64,000 nucleotides of DNA from Polyodon spathula (Eukaryota > Chordata > Actinopteri > Acipenseriformes > Polyodontidae): positions 4,728,349 through 4,792,348 of the forward strand of contig NC_054572.1 of assembly GCF_017654505.1 (NCBI RefSeq), in the 5' to 3' direction. The notes beneath the pieces were generated by a model that was given only the letters and a program-made list of their open reading frames with translations, had not been told where the DNA came from and did not search any database. The first letter of the stretch is position 1. Each line of letters starts with the position of its first letter. Positions 44,178-55,369 of this stretch are shown piece after piece. The translations under genes and the position numbers were made by a program.

Positions 44178-45222
44178 CTCTTAAACATTTAATGTCCTCT
44201 TTGAATGTTCACTTGCTGTTGTAATATTGGAAAAACATTTTGGAATTGGTTTTAGCTCCCTTAGCAATGTTCATTTCTATTTCTCTCTTGGCCTTTCTAA
44301 CTTCCTTTTTGACTTGCGTTTGCAGTTCTGTGTACCCATTCTGCGTACTTTCTTTTTGGTCCTTTTAATTCTCTGTAAAGTGTCTTTTTTGCTGATTATT
44401 TTTTATAATTGATCTATTAAACCATTTTGGCAATTTAGTTTTACATTTAGATTTGTCTACTTTAGGGATATAATTGTTTTGTGCCTCTAGTACTACATTT
44501 TTGAAGAACAACCATCCTTCTTCTGTGGGTGTTTTCTCTATTTTACTCCAATCTACTTCTTTTAGTCTCTGTTTCATACCTTCATAGTTTGCTTTTCTAA
44601 AATTGTAAACCTTAGCTTTAGTCATTACTTTTGGGGATTTAAAAAACACTTCAAATGAGACCATGTTATGGTCTGAGTTTGCCAGTGGTTCTCTGACCTC
44701 TGTTTTAGTTATTCTATCTTCGTTATTTGAAAAGACTAAATCAAGTCATGCCTCCCCTCTAGTCGATGCCTTGACAAATTGTGTTAGGAAGCAGTCATTT
44801 GTCATTTCCACCATTTCTATTTCATCCTTCGCGCTACCCACCGGGTTTTCCCATTTTATTTGGGGGAAGTTGAAATCCCCCATTAGTATGGCTTCTCCTT
44901 TGCTACACACATTTCTAATGTCATTGTATAACAGATTATTGTGCTCACCGTCTGAATCTGGCGGTCTATAGCATGCTCCTATCATTATGCCCTTTGAATT
45001 TTTGTCCGTTATTCTGACCCGTATTGATTCGGTTTAATTTTCTTTGTCCAGGTTTAACACCTGGGCTTCAAGACTGTTTCTTATGTATAGCGCTACCCCT
45101 CCTCCTCTTCTGTCATGCCTGTCTTTTTCCTATATAGTGTATACCCACAAATATTATATTTGTCCCCATCACTCTCAGACAACCACGTTTCAGTAACACC
45201 TATCACATCATAGTTACCTGTG
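44178..45222 (-). mobile_element. CR1 internal fragment (copy 4)
   Basis: Covers endonuclease and linker only (44365-44664, 44746-44985 and frames between). Both ends are abrupt: no CR1 3' tail on the left, DIRS sequence on the right. Several frame breaks and a stop near 44745. Not a simple 5'-truncated insertion, so a deletion or later rearrangement removed the RT and tail. Confidence 0.9.
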
Positions 45223-45224
45223 AA

Positions 45225-45740
45225 CACGTGAGGGCGACCGATGCGACCTCGTGGTTGGTGGTCGTCTTCTCTTTCAGTGAACCAGGGTTATGGTAAGTAA
45301 CCTAACATTCCCTTTCAATTCAAAGATGACCATCAAGGACATTATATATGGAATAATGTATACCAGAGCCATCAGGAAGGACAAGGAACAGCAGCATATG
45401 AGGGACGCATCAGATCCACATAACCCAAGGGTTAGAGGTGTGAGCTTACACCCTCAAGGACCCTCGTGCCTAACGAAGGCAGGGCAGGATCTAACACATG
45501 AAGAAGGTAGAACCTGGAGAAAGCATACGGTGTAGCCCAGCTAGCCGCAGTACAAATATTGGACAGCGAGGCCCCTCTGAAGAGGGCCCAAGATGTAGCC
45601 AACACTCTAGTGGAGTGTGCGGCTACCTTACCAGGTGGGGGCAAGCCTGCATCATCATAAGCAGTTGAGACTGTGTCCACAATCCTATGTGGCAGGCGTT
45701 GCTTTAAGAGGGGCTGTCCTTGGGTCTGTATATGAGACAA
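45225..45740 (-). mobile_element. DIRS terminal fragment with recombinase C-terminus
   Basis: An inverted-repeat-like end TTCCCTTTCAATTCAAAGAT (about 45309) is similar to the 20360 repeat. To its right is a minus-strand frame (45432-45740) with KVAAHSTRVLATSWALF and FSRFYLLHVLDP. These supply the His-x-x-Arg pair and the Tyr nucleophile of tyrosine recombinases, the part lacking at 24.0 kb. Only the last 100 codons remain. Confidence 0.75.
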
Positions 45741-45784
45741 ACAAAGAGCAGGTCAGTATGACGCAGAGCTCATGTCCTATCCCA

Positions 45785-46880
45785 GGTAGTCCCAGGCAGT
45801 ATGGCATCTGAAGAAACAAGCAGATCATCTTTTAATGTTTCAGGTTCTGAAACATCATCATTACCTACCCCTTCAGTGACTTGACGAGAAATCCTTTTAA
45901 GATACGGTTCTGAATCTGAATCATTTTTTTTTGGGAGCCCAGATTTTTTATTATTAAAAAAAGACAATTATATTTTAGGTACTTAAAAAGGTAGAATAAT
46001 TGATTACAAATCAATTATCAGGACGTTTCAGACTACAAGTCCTTCAACGGATGAATACAAAAAAAAACAGTACTTGAAGAAGGTGATAAAAAACAAACAA
46101 GTAGTCTTTTAAACAAAGTTCAGAATGTTGATGATATTAATGATCTCAGAATAGGATGTTCATTCCAAATGGCTCCAAAGTGCCTGTAGATCCTTCTACT
46201 GCTCCCATTTTCAATAATCCTCCTCTAAAGTTATACAGAAGAGACAAAAATCTGAGAGAGCATCTGGTCCACAGTAACATTCGACCCAATCTAGACAGTC
46301 CAAGGGTAAGTTTCCATGCAAAAGGTCACGCTGTGCTACTTGTAAATACTTTCACAGCAACACAGTAGTTAAGGGAGCAAAATCCTCATTTACTATTGAT
46401 GATACTTTTGCTTGCATTAGTAAGGGAATAGTATATTGCATTGGCTGCATCAAATGTAACAAGCTGTATATTGGTGAAACAAAATGACGCTTAGCTGATT
46501 GCTTTGTGGAACATCTGAGAAGTCAAATTAACACCTCTACCTTTCCTGTCGCCAAACATTTTAACAAGGATGACCACATTATAGAGGATATCACAATTTG
46601 TGGGATAGTTCATTATTATGGAACTAATGCTGTCAGGAAGCAAAAAAGAATGTGAACTTATTTCCAAACCTGGCACTTTGGAGCCATTTGGAATGAACAT
46701 TCTATTCTGAGATTATTAACATCATCAACATTCTGCAATTTCGTTTTAAAGACTACTTGTTTGTTTTTGATCAACTTCTTCCAGTACTGTTTTTTTTGTA
46801 TTCTGCCGATGAAGGACTTATATAGTCCGAAACGTCCTGATAATTGATTTGAAATCAATTATTCTACTTTTTTAAGTATC
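45785..46880. mobile_element. Penelope-like element fragments in head-to-head arrangement
   Basis: Left part (46185 down to 45785, minus strand): a pseudo-LTR-like sequence followed by the start of an ORF (MSFFNNKKSGLPKKND). Right part (46185-46880, plus): C-terminal GIY-YIG endonuclease region (KLYRRDKNLREHLVHS; CIKCNKLYIGETK in part; a PVAKHFN-like stretch) followed by the same pseudo-LTR in plus orientation. The two pseudo-LTR copies (about 46000-46185 and 46665-46875) form an inverted repeat. The RT is absent. Confidence 0.75.
46200..46665 (+). pseudogene. Penelope GIY-YIG endonuclease remnant
   Basis: Frames are broken, but blocks appear in the order expected for a Penelope-like C-terminus: FNNPPLKLYRRDKNLREHL, a YIGET motif at about 46467-46481 (followed by a TGA), a VEHLRSQINTS-like stretch, a VAKHFNKDDH-like stretch, and a GTLEPFGMN end at about 46670-46696. 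GIY-YIG nucleases nick target DNA for priming. Confidence 0.7.
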
Positions 46881-46884
46881 TAAA

Positions 46885-47980
46885 ATAACCTTTTCTTTTT
46901 TTTCTTCTTATTGATCATTTTGGTATACAGCAGTCTTCCTTTTTTGAACCAGGTGCTTTTGGCTATTTTTCCCATTATTCATGAACATCTATGTTTGGTG
47001 ATAGGTTTCACTGTAATTAAGCAGCACCCTGATGAACGGAGGTAATCTAAAAACCACCTGGCCCCATAATCCCTCAAAGAGAAGACCTTTGTAAAGAAAT
47101 GAATCTTGAAGAGTTAAACATTTACTAAATTTATATTGTTGCTTAATTACCACGAGGCAGCACGACGATACAATAGTAAAATTGCACGCTGCATATTTGT
47201 ATGTACAGTAGCTATTTATATGGGAGCTCAGATATAGGCTTAAAGAATATAATGCAGAACGGCAACTAGATAAAAAAATAATCTCACTGTAGCTAGACTG
47301 CATTTATTGCAACTTTTAAAAAATGTGTTTCTTGGCCGTCAGCTTGCAGTTGCTGTCGACACTCTCCCCGCATAAAATATTATTAAACCGAGGTGAAGAG
47401 AAGTTTTCATTGAAAGAAAACTCAAAACTCTTTGACATCAACTTAATCTGATGAAGAACTTCACACCTTCTTATGACGGAGTAGTAGTGCATCAAATCAC
47501 CCGGCCGGGGTAGATACCAATGCGTGACATAGTGCCCCCCCCCCCCCCCACCCCCCCCCCCCCCCCCCCCCCCCCCCCGTGAGAATCATCTTCGATTTAA
47601 GTGGCCCAAAATGATTTAACCCCTGAAACACCCCAGTTACTTATTCAATATGCATTAATTGGAAAACATGCTACCTTGTTATCTGTGCCATGTTTTCCCG
47701 TTGTTTTTGTATCAAGTTTTCTCTTTGGCCGGGGTAAATACCCATGGGCCCCCCTCTGTGAGAATAAACTTTGGAGGGAATTTTACTGATACAGTATATT
47801 TTCTAAAAACTATTATAAATATATTATTGTGAAATGTGGTCTTTATGATAATAAGGATAATAAAATGAAAGAACACATCACCACCGAGTTAAAAAAACAA
47901 ACAAACAAACTGGAAACGTTTCTGTATAAACAGTTTTATATATTTATTTTGATGTAAAGTGTCTCGTGTATTCTTGGGGT
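46885..47980. other. No recognised gene
   Basis: AT-rich except for the poly-C tract at 47527-47578. Confidence 0.5.
47527..47578. repeat. Poly-C tract
   Basis: About 50 C with one A interruption. Exact length is likely unreliable in any assembly. Confidence 0.9.
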
Positions 47981-47984
47981 GCTG

Positions 47985-48023
47985 TGTTTTTGTGAAGCTC
48001 TGCAGTTGTTCATTGTCACTGTG
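47985..48023 (-). promoter_or_regulatory. 23-RSS of V10 pseudogene
   Basis: CACAGTG (48017-48023), 23-bp spacer, ACAAAAACA (47985-47993). Spacer identical to that at 50434-50456. Confidence 0.95.
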
Positions 48024-49199
48024 GGCTTCAGCGCACAGTAATACACGGCAGAGTCAGACAGCTCTGTCTGCTGTATTGTTAAAGGGACGTTTTTTTTGAA
48101 GTTTTGTTGAGAAATACATCAAATCTGCTTTTGAATTCGTCAGCGTTCTCTCCTGTTCCAAAAGTATCTCTTCTCAGCACATACCTCGGGGAATCATTCG
48201 GGTGCTGTATGTACCAGAATAGTATTTACAGTCAAGTGTAACTGATTGTCCTTCAACAGAGTTCATATTGCCTGGAGGCTGAGTCACCATGTCTTCTGCT
48301 CTGCAATCTGAAAAATAAATAAAGAAAAAATATTTGAAAAACAAAAACACACAAACAAACAGCAATAATAAATACATACATACATGCATACATATTGTGA
48401 TGGAGTGTACATTCCAGAGCAAACTTGGTCAGCCGTGAGGCCGTGGCTGTAAAGAATGCACACTCCATCTGGGTAAAGGTTGTGGTGATGGTTTCAAAGA
48501 AAACTAAAATAATAAAATATGAAGACAACATAAACCAACTGGGTAGTAAACAAACTGGGAAATAAAGTAATGGGTTTAAAAGTAAAATTATAGTTAATAA
48601 ATTAATGCAAATTGGTTCCCACAGTTTGATGTTTTAGGTTAAATTACAGACTTGGGTTTATGTTATGTTTTGTTGGAAAAAAGGTATTATGTTAGAAAGG
48701 TTATGTGTAGGTTTTAAGACCCTGGGGAGCATACTGATGTCAGGAGTGATCATCAATTGGTTTTAATGGTATAATTACCTGATTGTCTAGCAGTTAAAGC
48801 TGGTAAAGTTGAGATGGTGGAGGAGGGGGAGAACAAAGAGAAGAGACCAAACGCTGAGGGAACAGAAGACTTTAAGACTGAACGGAAAGTCTGTTTCAGG
48901 GTAAGTAGAATTAGCCTGCCCCTGTTTAGTTAGGAGGGAAAAATAAGTGTTTAGTTTAGGACCCAAGAAAGGGTTAGGTTTTGTTTGTTTTTTCTGATTT
49001 TTGTTTTCAAATAAAGCCACTCTCCGGCGTGTTTAATTGTAAGAACGGCTTTTGCTTGGATTTATTCAAATATTCTACACCACACAACGTCTTTAACCTG
49101 GCAGACGGCAGCGAATTATTCACAATACTTACCTACATACATACACACCAAAACAAAATACAGCACAGATAATGAGAATGTTGCTAGGCTGTACAGCAT
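48024..49199 (-). pseudogene. TCR V pseudogene with LTR in leader intron (V10)
   Basis: The leader exon is 49133-49199 (MLYSLATFSLSVLYFVL and onward, donor GTAAGT, phase 1). The V exon is 48024-48307 after TTTCAG. Framework 1 is good (EDMVTQPPGNMNSVEGQ, Cys in VTLDCKYY). A deletion in CDR1 shifts the frame at the WYIQHPNDSPRYV region, and an extra A in an A-run after the KTS codons shifts it again before DSAVYYC. RSS intact. The intron is enlarged by a putative solo LTR (48396-49124). Close relative of the 50.5 kb V gene. Confidence 0.88.
48396..49124. mobile_element. Putative solo LTR within V10 leader intron
   Basis: Begins TGTGATGGAGTGTAC and ends TTATTCACA (TG...CA), 729 bp, with an AATAAAG polyadenylation-like signal near 49010. 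Removing it rejoins two halves of a CATA-rich intron. A 4-bp target duplication is imperfect (ATAT/ATAC). No full-length partner in this window. Confidence 0.55.
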
Positions 49200-49204
49200 G
49201 GCAT

Positions 49205-50420
49205 GTACACGTAGCAATGTTTAAGCGTCAAGCAGCAGTGAACTCTTTTCAGATGATTTTAACCCTCAGAGTGCCTTGTTACCTCTTTTACTGTCATCAG
49301 GAGTTTCTGTACATGATGAGATGTCATTTCAACTGCTTATCAGAATCCGTGTCGATGTTACACTAGCGCCTCCCTCAGGAAGATCTTCCATCATCTGTAA
49401 CCTGACATTTTACACTGTTCACTATTTGTATTTGTTTTTCGTTCATTTCACAGTACGTTCAGACAAACAGACTAATTGTTATATATGTATTTATATATTA
49501 GAGCAGAACACGATTAGTGCATTAGAAAAAAAGACAGCGTTGCTATATTAAATATACAAATACATTTGCATTCTTTCTAAAGGAAAACGGTAGCTAATAA
49601 TTTATTTTTACGTTACTGGTGCTTGGACTTATTTAAACAATAAGTACAACTGAAAAAATAAGTAAGTATTGTAAAAGCCGACTTTTTCGGGTATATTCGG
49701 TGTACTTGGTTATTACGTCATATCTGAGTATGTTAGTGTGTAATAGCTTGTGTTATGCTGCAATTTAAATGAGTAATACCTAATTGATTCCTTTAGTCTT
49801 TCCTCTTTCCTGGTGCTCCCCAATATGTTCAGGGAGATCGAATAACTTTTCCAATGCTTTCAGAACCATCCACTTGTGGACAGCTCCACTAGAGCAGCAA
49901 GAGACGTCAGTACAGTTCTGGAATTCGCTGTGTGACAGGAACGCCAGACCGCAGTGTAGCTGTACTTGAGAGCCGCAGGATATTCTCGTTTTGTTACAGC
50001 TTTAGATGCTAATTCATTTTATTGATCATATTCTTCAGCTAGACATTTATTTATGATCAATGTGCTTTACAGTTGACGATTGCAAAGATTTCAGAGATAA
50101 AGTGTGTTCAATTGATAAATACTTAGTTCAGTTGGGTAACTTGTTCAATTGGGTTATTAAGATCTCAAGTGGAACAAAACCCAGAAAACCATTTAACTTG
50201 GGGAAAGGAGTTGATGCATACATACATACATACTTTCTCATGGCCTTGCCTCTTACCTAGGTGCGGTTTGAACTTCGGTATCCCAGAGACACTGAAAATA
50301 GCTGATGTATTGGGGGGGGGGGCAATGTTGTTCATTCTCATTTACTTTTGAACCCTGAATTAAGTCCGGTTATCTCATGTAATTTGTCAAGCAATCGAGC
50401 TGGCGCCCCACAAACTGTCT
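49205..50420. other. No recognised gene
   Basis: V10 promoter side and spacer. A CTCF-like GCGCCTCCCTCAGG is at 49366-49379, about 170 bp upstream of the V10 ATG. Similar CCTGTAGGAGG(A/C)GA modules sit upstream of V11 (51.06 kb) and at 59.09 kb. Confidence 0.5.
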
Positions 50421-50424
50421 GCTG

Positions 50425-50463
50425 TGTTTTTGTGAAGCTCTGCAGTTGTTCATTGTCACTGTG
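50425..50463 (-). promoter_or_regulatory. 23-RSS of the 50.5 kb V gene
   Basis: CACAGTG (50457-50463), 23-bp spacer, ACAAAAACA (50425-50433). Confidence 0.95.
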
Positions 50464-50908
50464 GGTCTCAGCGCACAGTAATACACGGCAGAGTCAGACA
50501 GCTCTGACTGCTGTATTGTTAAAGGGACAGTTTTGGAAGTTGTGTTGAGAGTGGCGTCAAATCTTTTCCCGTATCCATCAGCATTATCTTTGTTACCTAT
50601 AAAATCTCTACAAATCATATATTTGGGAGGTCCATTGAGGTATTGAATATACCAGAAGAGGTACGGGGTTGAAGTCGCTGTATCATAGGAATAGTTTAGA
50701 TTCAATGTGTGTCCTTCAACAACATTCAGTTTGATTGGAGACTGAGTGACCAAGTCTTCTGCATTGCATCTTGAAAATAAATGAATATATCAATGATTTC
50801 AATTTACTTTCTAATGAAAATAAAAAAAAAACAGCTAAATCTGTGAATACATAAATGCATACCAAAGATTAATGAAGTAACAACGATGAACAAAAAGCCC
50901 TGTTCCAT
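50464..50908 (-). CDS. TCR V gene lacking the first cysteine (V11)
   Basis: The leader exon is 50863-50908 (MEQGFLFIVVTSLIF, donor GTATGC, phase 1). The V exon is open from LVTQSPIKLNVVEGH through FWYIQYLNGPPKYM to DSAVYYCALRPTV, with a good RSS. Two oddities: the first conserved cysteine is Tyr (LNLNYSYDT), and the acceptor aligned with V10 (exon start 50769) gives a frameshift of one base. A CAG 11 bp further (start 50758) restores phase 1. The V domain would lack its intrachain disulfide, so it is probably non-functional or structurally unusual. Confidence 0.8.
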
Positions 50909-50914
50909 GTTCTG

Positions 50915-51980
50915 TAGTACCGCTGCTGTAATCACCTATGCTTGGTTTAAACAATTTAGTAATGATTGTTTCAGGGGGCTGAAAGGCACATGTCAAGTGG
51001 ATCATGAGTTCTGCTTTCTATTTGTTAATGTATCTCAGAAATGCAGAGGAATATTTCATAGTGTCTCCTCCTACAGGAAGAATGTACAGTTTACATCCAC
51101 TATCAGTTGAATTGTTAAGTTCACTTTAAATACAGAGTTAGCGCTGACTGCTCGGTGTGTGTAATGAGTGCGAACATTTATCATTTGAGGCAATTCAGAA
51201 TTCTTTAAGAAAGTTTGATTAGTTTATTTAATAAAAAAAGCTGCTAGCAGCAAAATGAGCAGGTTGAGCTGTACAGCTGCCTCTGGTTTGCAATCCTTTC
51301 TTATGATCTTAATCACTGATCAACAGCTAATGTAGTTCTGAGTTATGGGAGCAATACACACTGTGGTCTTTTCAGCTGTGAACTTCATGTGTAGGGGGAG
51401 TTGAAGGAGACACATTAGGGTCAGTAGCAGAGCAACTTGAACACAAACAGCAACAGTCATAGCAGTCCTGTACATCTCTGTAATTCAGGTTATACTAGTA
51501 AATACGACCAGAGTAATAGTGACATCTACAGTCATTTTACGGTATGACACCAAAGAAATTTGTTACTGCTGTTGGGAGGTACGGAAGACGAATCTCCAGA
51601 CCACCTGATTACATGCAGTACAATAAGCAGCGGAAGTGATTTCCATGGGCATTGAATTCTCCATAACACCTGTACTGATGAACTAACTGTGCTTGGGCTT
51701 GCTATTTCTCGTCCCTTCAGTGGATGGAAGTGGAAAGCTCTTTCTATGACTGTTTGTGACCCGGCAGCTTTGCACATTTTCACTTGTTGTTTCTGGTATA
51801 ACTATAAAGACATTAAGTTACGGAAACGTAAACATTGCTTCTATTGGTTATTTGATATTGATCTAGTTATTACGCAAGGACCTCAAAGGGATCTCTACAC
51901 TGCAGGTGGTATGTTATAAGTTTAATTCTTTATTGGTAAATGGAAACTATTTCCCTTCAAGGTCTACTACTGTGTTCACT
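50915..51980. other. No recognised gene
   Basis: V11 5' flank and spacer. Nothing assigned. Confidence 0.5.
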
Positions 51981-51984
51981 CAAG

Positions 51985-52366
51985 TCATCTTTGTTGAAGT
52001 ATTAAAGCGTCCTATAAACCTTCTGTCAGATTCTTCAGATCTGAGCTCCTCATGCCACCACTTGCTTTATAGCGATGGAGAATATATCTGGGATTCCTCC
52101 CTAATATCTGTTGATACCAGAACAGATTCTCGGTGTATGCATTATTCGACAGACAGTAATTGCAGTAGATCTTGGTTTCCTGGGTCTCCTCAGATGTTTG
52201 GAGATCCTTCCATGGACGCACCTCATCTCCGTAACTCAGCCCTGGAAATGAACCACAGTGGATAGGAGCAGTTCATTGGGATCATCACAGAGTATGGAAT
52301 AGGAAAATAATGCATTGTAAATGAATAATTACCAAAATAAAGACTAAACAAGACAATGAGAACCAT
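51985..52366 (-). pseudogene. TCR V pseudogene, 3' end lost (V12)
   Basis: The leader exon is 52333-52366 (MVLIVLFSLYF, donor GTAATT, phase 1). The V exon starts at 52241 after TTCCAG. Frame open over TKIYCNYCLSNN (first Cys), NLFWYQQILGRNPRYIL, then a shift/stop in framework 3 near 52015. No second-Cys YYC block or RSS follows. A CCAAT box is at 52510-52518, 144 bp upstream. Confidence 0.85.
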
Positions 52367-52509
52367 TGTGATCAGCAGTCTTCAGTTCAAAAAGAAAACG
52401 TACAGTGTTTAGGTTTGTGCTCAACCAGCCAGCATCTACTGAGGGAATTAAGTAGAGCTCAGAAGAGTGCTTCACTTCTTCAGCGCAGAAGACACGCCCC
52501 TTTCCCTCA

Positions 52510-52518
52510 TCCAATCAG
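52510..52518 (-). promoter_or_regulatory. Inverted CCAAT box, V12 promoter
   Basis: TCCAATCAG on the plus strand, 144 bp upstream of the V12 ATG. Confidence 0.45.
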
Positions 52519-52524
52519 CACAGA

Positions 52525-53845
52525 TTAAGGAATGAGGACATCATTTGATGAGTAGTTTCTGTTGTTGTTACTTACTGTGAGTTGGGCATTTCCTTTCGAT
52601 TTAGAATGATTTTTCATATTGTACAGAATGTATATCTTTAAGAAGTACAAGCACTGTTTTCTCTTACAGTTGACCAGTGTATGCTACACACAGTAGCTAC
52701 GATCACAAGAGTGGATACAATGTCCCAGATGGTCTCCTCAATAAAGTGTGACTTTACAAACATATATTTAAAGTTGAACCACTTCATGAAATCTTCACAA
52801 TTACCCTATTTTAAAATGAAGAGATTGGCACTTCACTCTACAATCACTTGCTGAACTGGAGCAAAGTAACTTGGGCTCATTGGGGATGGCAGAAAGGTGC
52901 TACATAAATGTACATTTGTTCATTCATTCAGCGACATTATAAACACACTTTGTCATAATTAATTTGCATTACTAAATTACTAAGGCAACTGAAAAAAGTT
53001 AAGTTCTGTGAAAAGATGGAAATCTGGGACATAATTATGTAAAAACTAGTAATGCAGTTCTACAGGGATTTCAAAAAGAAAAATTAATGTTTGAACAATT
53101 CAGATTTGTACCCTATTTGACTTATGCACTGTTAAAAAGTATAGAACAATACCAATACATTGGCAAAAGCAATAATAATGACGGTCATTGTGTTGTTGTT
53201 ATGATTATAATTATTATTTGTATCTTTTACATTTGCTCTGTGTATCAAAACTGGTTGTCTTCTGCCATCTAGTGATTATAGTTTAGAATACAGTGTACAG
53301 AAATATGAAATTAAAAATCAACACAAGACCAAATGTATATTGTAATAAAGAATTGTCCCTTTAAATTTTGACTGCCAGAGCAAGATGGCGGCCAAGAGCA
53401 ATCTGTTAAAAAAACTCCCCTTTCACACACAACACTCCTCTTGTCACGCCTCACTCCTCTTTGAGGCGCACGCCCCTCCTTCTCGAGATGTGGTGACTCC
53501 TCCCTTCTCCAGTCATTTCAAAATATCGGTACACCTCCTTTTCACAGTAAAGAATAAGTAAGCTAAAGGTGACACAAGTGACCCATGGCATGGCAACCAA
53601 GAGTTAGGTTTGAATGCAGAATCTAAATAGCTTGATATTGACTAGAAATGCATGTGGATACTGTTGTATTATTTGGTGTTTACAACATCACTGTCAGCAA
53701 CATAACTTATCCTACTTGCTACAGACACATTGTGTGATTAGATGAGTGTAACATTAATATGATTAATAAGTGTGTATAAATCACAATAAGGGTGCCTTGC
53801 TATGAGAACACAAGCTGGATTATAATCCAGTACAAGAGGAAGCAG
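52525..53845. other. No recognised gene; CTCF-like and YY1-like motifs
   Basis: The minus strand has a CTCF-like motif at 53262-53275. The plus strand has AAGATGGCGGCC (about 53383), a good YY1-type match. No associated gene identified. Confidence 0.45.
53262..53275 (-). promoter_or_regulatory. CTCF-like motif
   Basis: The minus strand reads TCACTAGATGGCAG, one mismatch to CCASYAGRKGGCRS. Confidence 0.5.
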
Positions 53846-53850
53846 CATGA

Positions 53851-53888
53851 AGTTTTTGTATAGGTGAGATACAGACTGACACAGTGTG
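53851..53888 (-). promoter_or_regulatory. RSS of the 53.9 kb V gene (22-bp spacer)
   Basis: CACACTG (53882-53888), 22-bp spacer, ACAAAAACT (53851-53859). Confidence 0.85.
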
Positions 53889-54513
53889 GGCCTCACAGCA
53901 CAGAAATATGTGGCAGAGTCAGAAAGCACAGCTGCAGAGAGAGTCAGATTAAAGGTCTTCTTGTCATGAGATGCAGAGAAACGATCTTTAAATCTTGCAT
54001 TATCATTTAGGTATTGATTGAGCAAGAGCTCTGGAGCTTTATTGTGTTCCTGGATGTACCAGAAGAGCTCCGGGCTGCCTGAAGTTTCATACTGACAAAA
54101 TAATATTCTTTTCTCATTTTCTGTCAAGTGAATTGAAGGTAATTGATGGACTGAGTCTCCTTGTGTCATACCTGATAAGAGAGAAATATTGAAGAAATAT
54201 ATCAATTATTAGTAGTAAAAATGCCAAAAAATGTTAAAAAAAAAATTAAAAATGATATGTCCTACAATTTTACATCATGTTTTTATTTATTTATTTATTT
54301 TTAGCAATAACACCAGAAAAATTAATTGGAGAGAATAACTGTTTACTTTGTAAAATGTACATTTAAAAATAACAAAGCAGCTCTATTGTTAGTTGCAATA
54401 GAAAGGTAATGTTGAAATGAACAGGAATCCCATGTTCCATGTTCTATCTACTTACCTATGACACACACCAGTATGATATTGAATAGGTGAGCCTTTCCTC
54501 CTTGAAGCATCAT
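53889..54513 (-). CDS. TCR alpha/delta V gene, apparently functional (V13)
   Basis: The leader exon is 54456-54513 (tandem ATGs, MMLQGGKAHLFNIILVCVI, donor GTAAGT, phase 1). The V exon is 53889-54171 after CTTATCAG: TQGDSVHQLPSIHLTENE, first Cys in ILFCQYET, LFWYIQEHNKAPELLL, DRFSASHDKKTFNL, DSATYFCAVRPT. Open in both exons. RSS heptamer CACACTG has one change. Nearest relative is the nonsense pseudogene at 43.1 kb. Functional by eye. Confidence 0.9.
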
Positions 54514-54639
54514 TGTGTGCAGGTTGAAATAGCTGTGACTGCCCTCTCTCCTGCAGTGAAGTGTCAAAGCAGAGCAGTGAAGAGCCTCTGTATACCCTTT
54601 GGCAATGCCTGTCAGTCATCCTGAGGTGGGAGTGATTGA

Positions 54640-54905
54640 TTTTGTTATTACTGTATTGTTATTAGATTTATTAGCAGACTCCCTTATCCAGGGCGACTCA
54701 CAGTACAATTGTTACAAAACAATCACATTATGTTTACAGACAAATTGTGGTACTCATTTATACAGCTGTGTTTTTTTACTGGACTAGCCTAGGTAAAGTA
54801 CCTTGCTGAAGGGCACAGCAGCAGTGTCTCCACCTGGGATATGAACCCATAACCCTCCTGTGAGGAGTGCAGAGCCCTGACCACTACTGTGCTCCACACT
54901 GCTGT
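54640..54905 (+). repeat. Fish interspersed repeat (second copy, longer)
   Basis: TTAGCAGACTCCCTTATCCAG at 54672, then AAGTACCTTGCTGAAGGGCA and a GGATATGAACCCATAACCCT stretch. This is the extended form of the repeat seen at 41.6 kb. Non-coding; class not assigned. Confidence 0.6.
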
Positions 54906-55116
54906 TCACACTTCTGTTTGTGACCAGGGGCTTCCTCACACTATCAACCCAGAGACTCATTTCTCTTTATTTCTGTCTTTCTGCAGAGTTGTCTGTGCTT
55001 CTGTTCTACTTCCTCTTAAGGTTGTTCTCCACTCTGACAAACTCTTCCAGAAAACAGTTTATCAAAGATCGTATCTAAGCTGATGGGAGGAAGTGTTAAT
55101 GGGAATCCAATGTGCA

Positions 55117-55350
55117 TTGCACAGAGCTCAGGACATCATTGATTATGTATTAGTATTACACAGAGCTCAGGAGATCATTGATTATGTATTAGTATTGCAC
55201 AGAGCTGGGAAGATCATTGATTATGTATTAGTATTGCACAGAGCTCAGGACATCATTGATAGTGTATTAGTATTACACAGAGCTCAGGAGATCATTGATT
55301 ATGTATTAATATTGCACAGAGATCAGGAGATCATTGATTATGCTCTAAGA
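55117..55350 (+). repeat. 39-bp tandem repeat, 6 copies
   Basis: Six units of CACAGAGCTCAGGAxATCAT...TATTAGTATT; 39 is a multiple of 3, so a spurious open frame of 13-residue repeats results. Units differ at a few positions. Confidence 0.95.
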
Positions 55351-55369
55351 AGATTTGAATGCTGAGATA

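Noticed and set aside
53383..53394. YY1-like AAGATGGCGGCC as the start of a gene promoter
   Set aside because: Single motif without an adjacent coding exon; mentioned only in the spacer entry.
55093..55365. 90-codon frame with six 13-residue repeats
   Set aside because: Produced by a 39-bp tandem repeat whose length is a multiple of three; no gene context.
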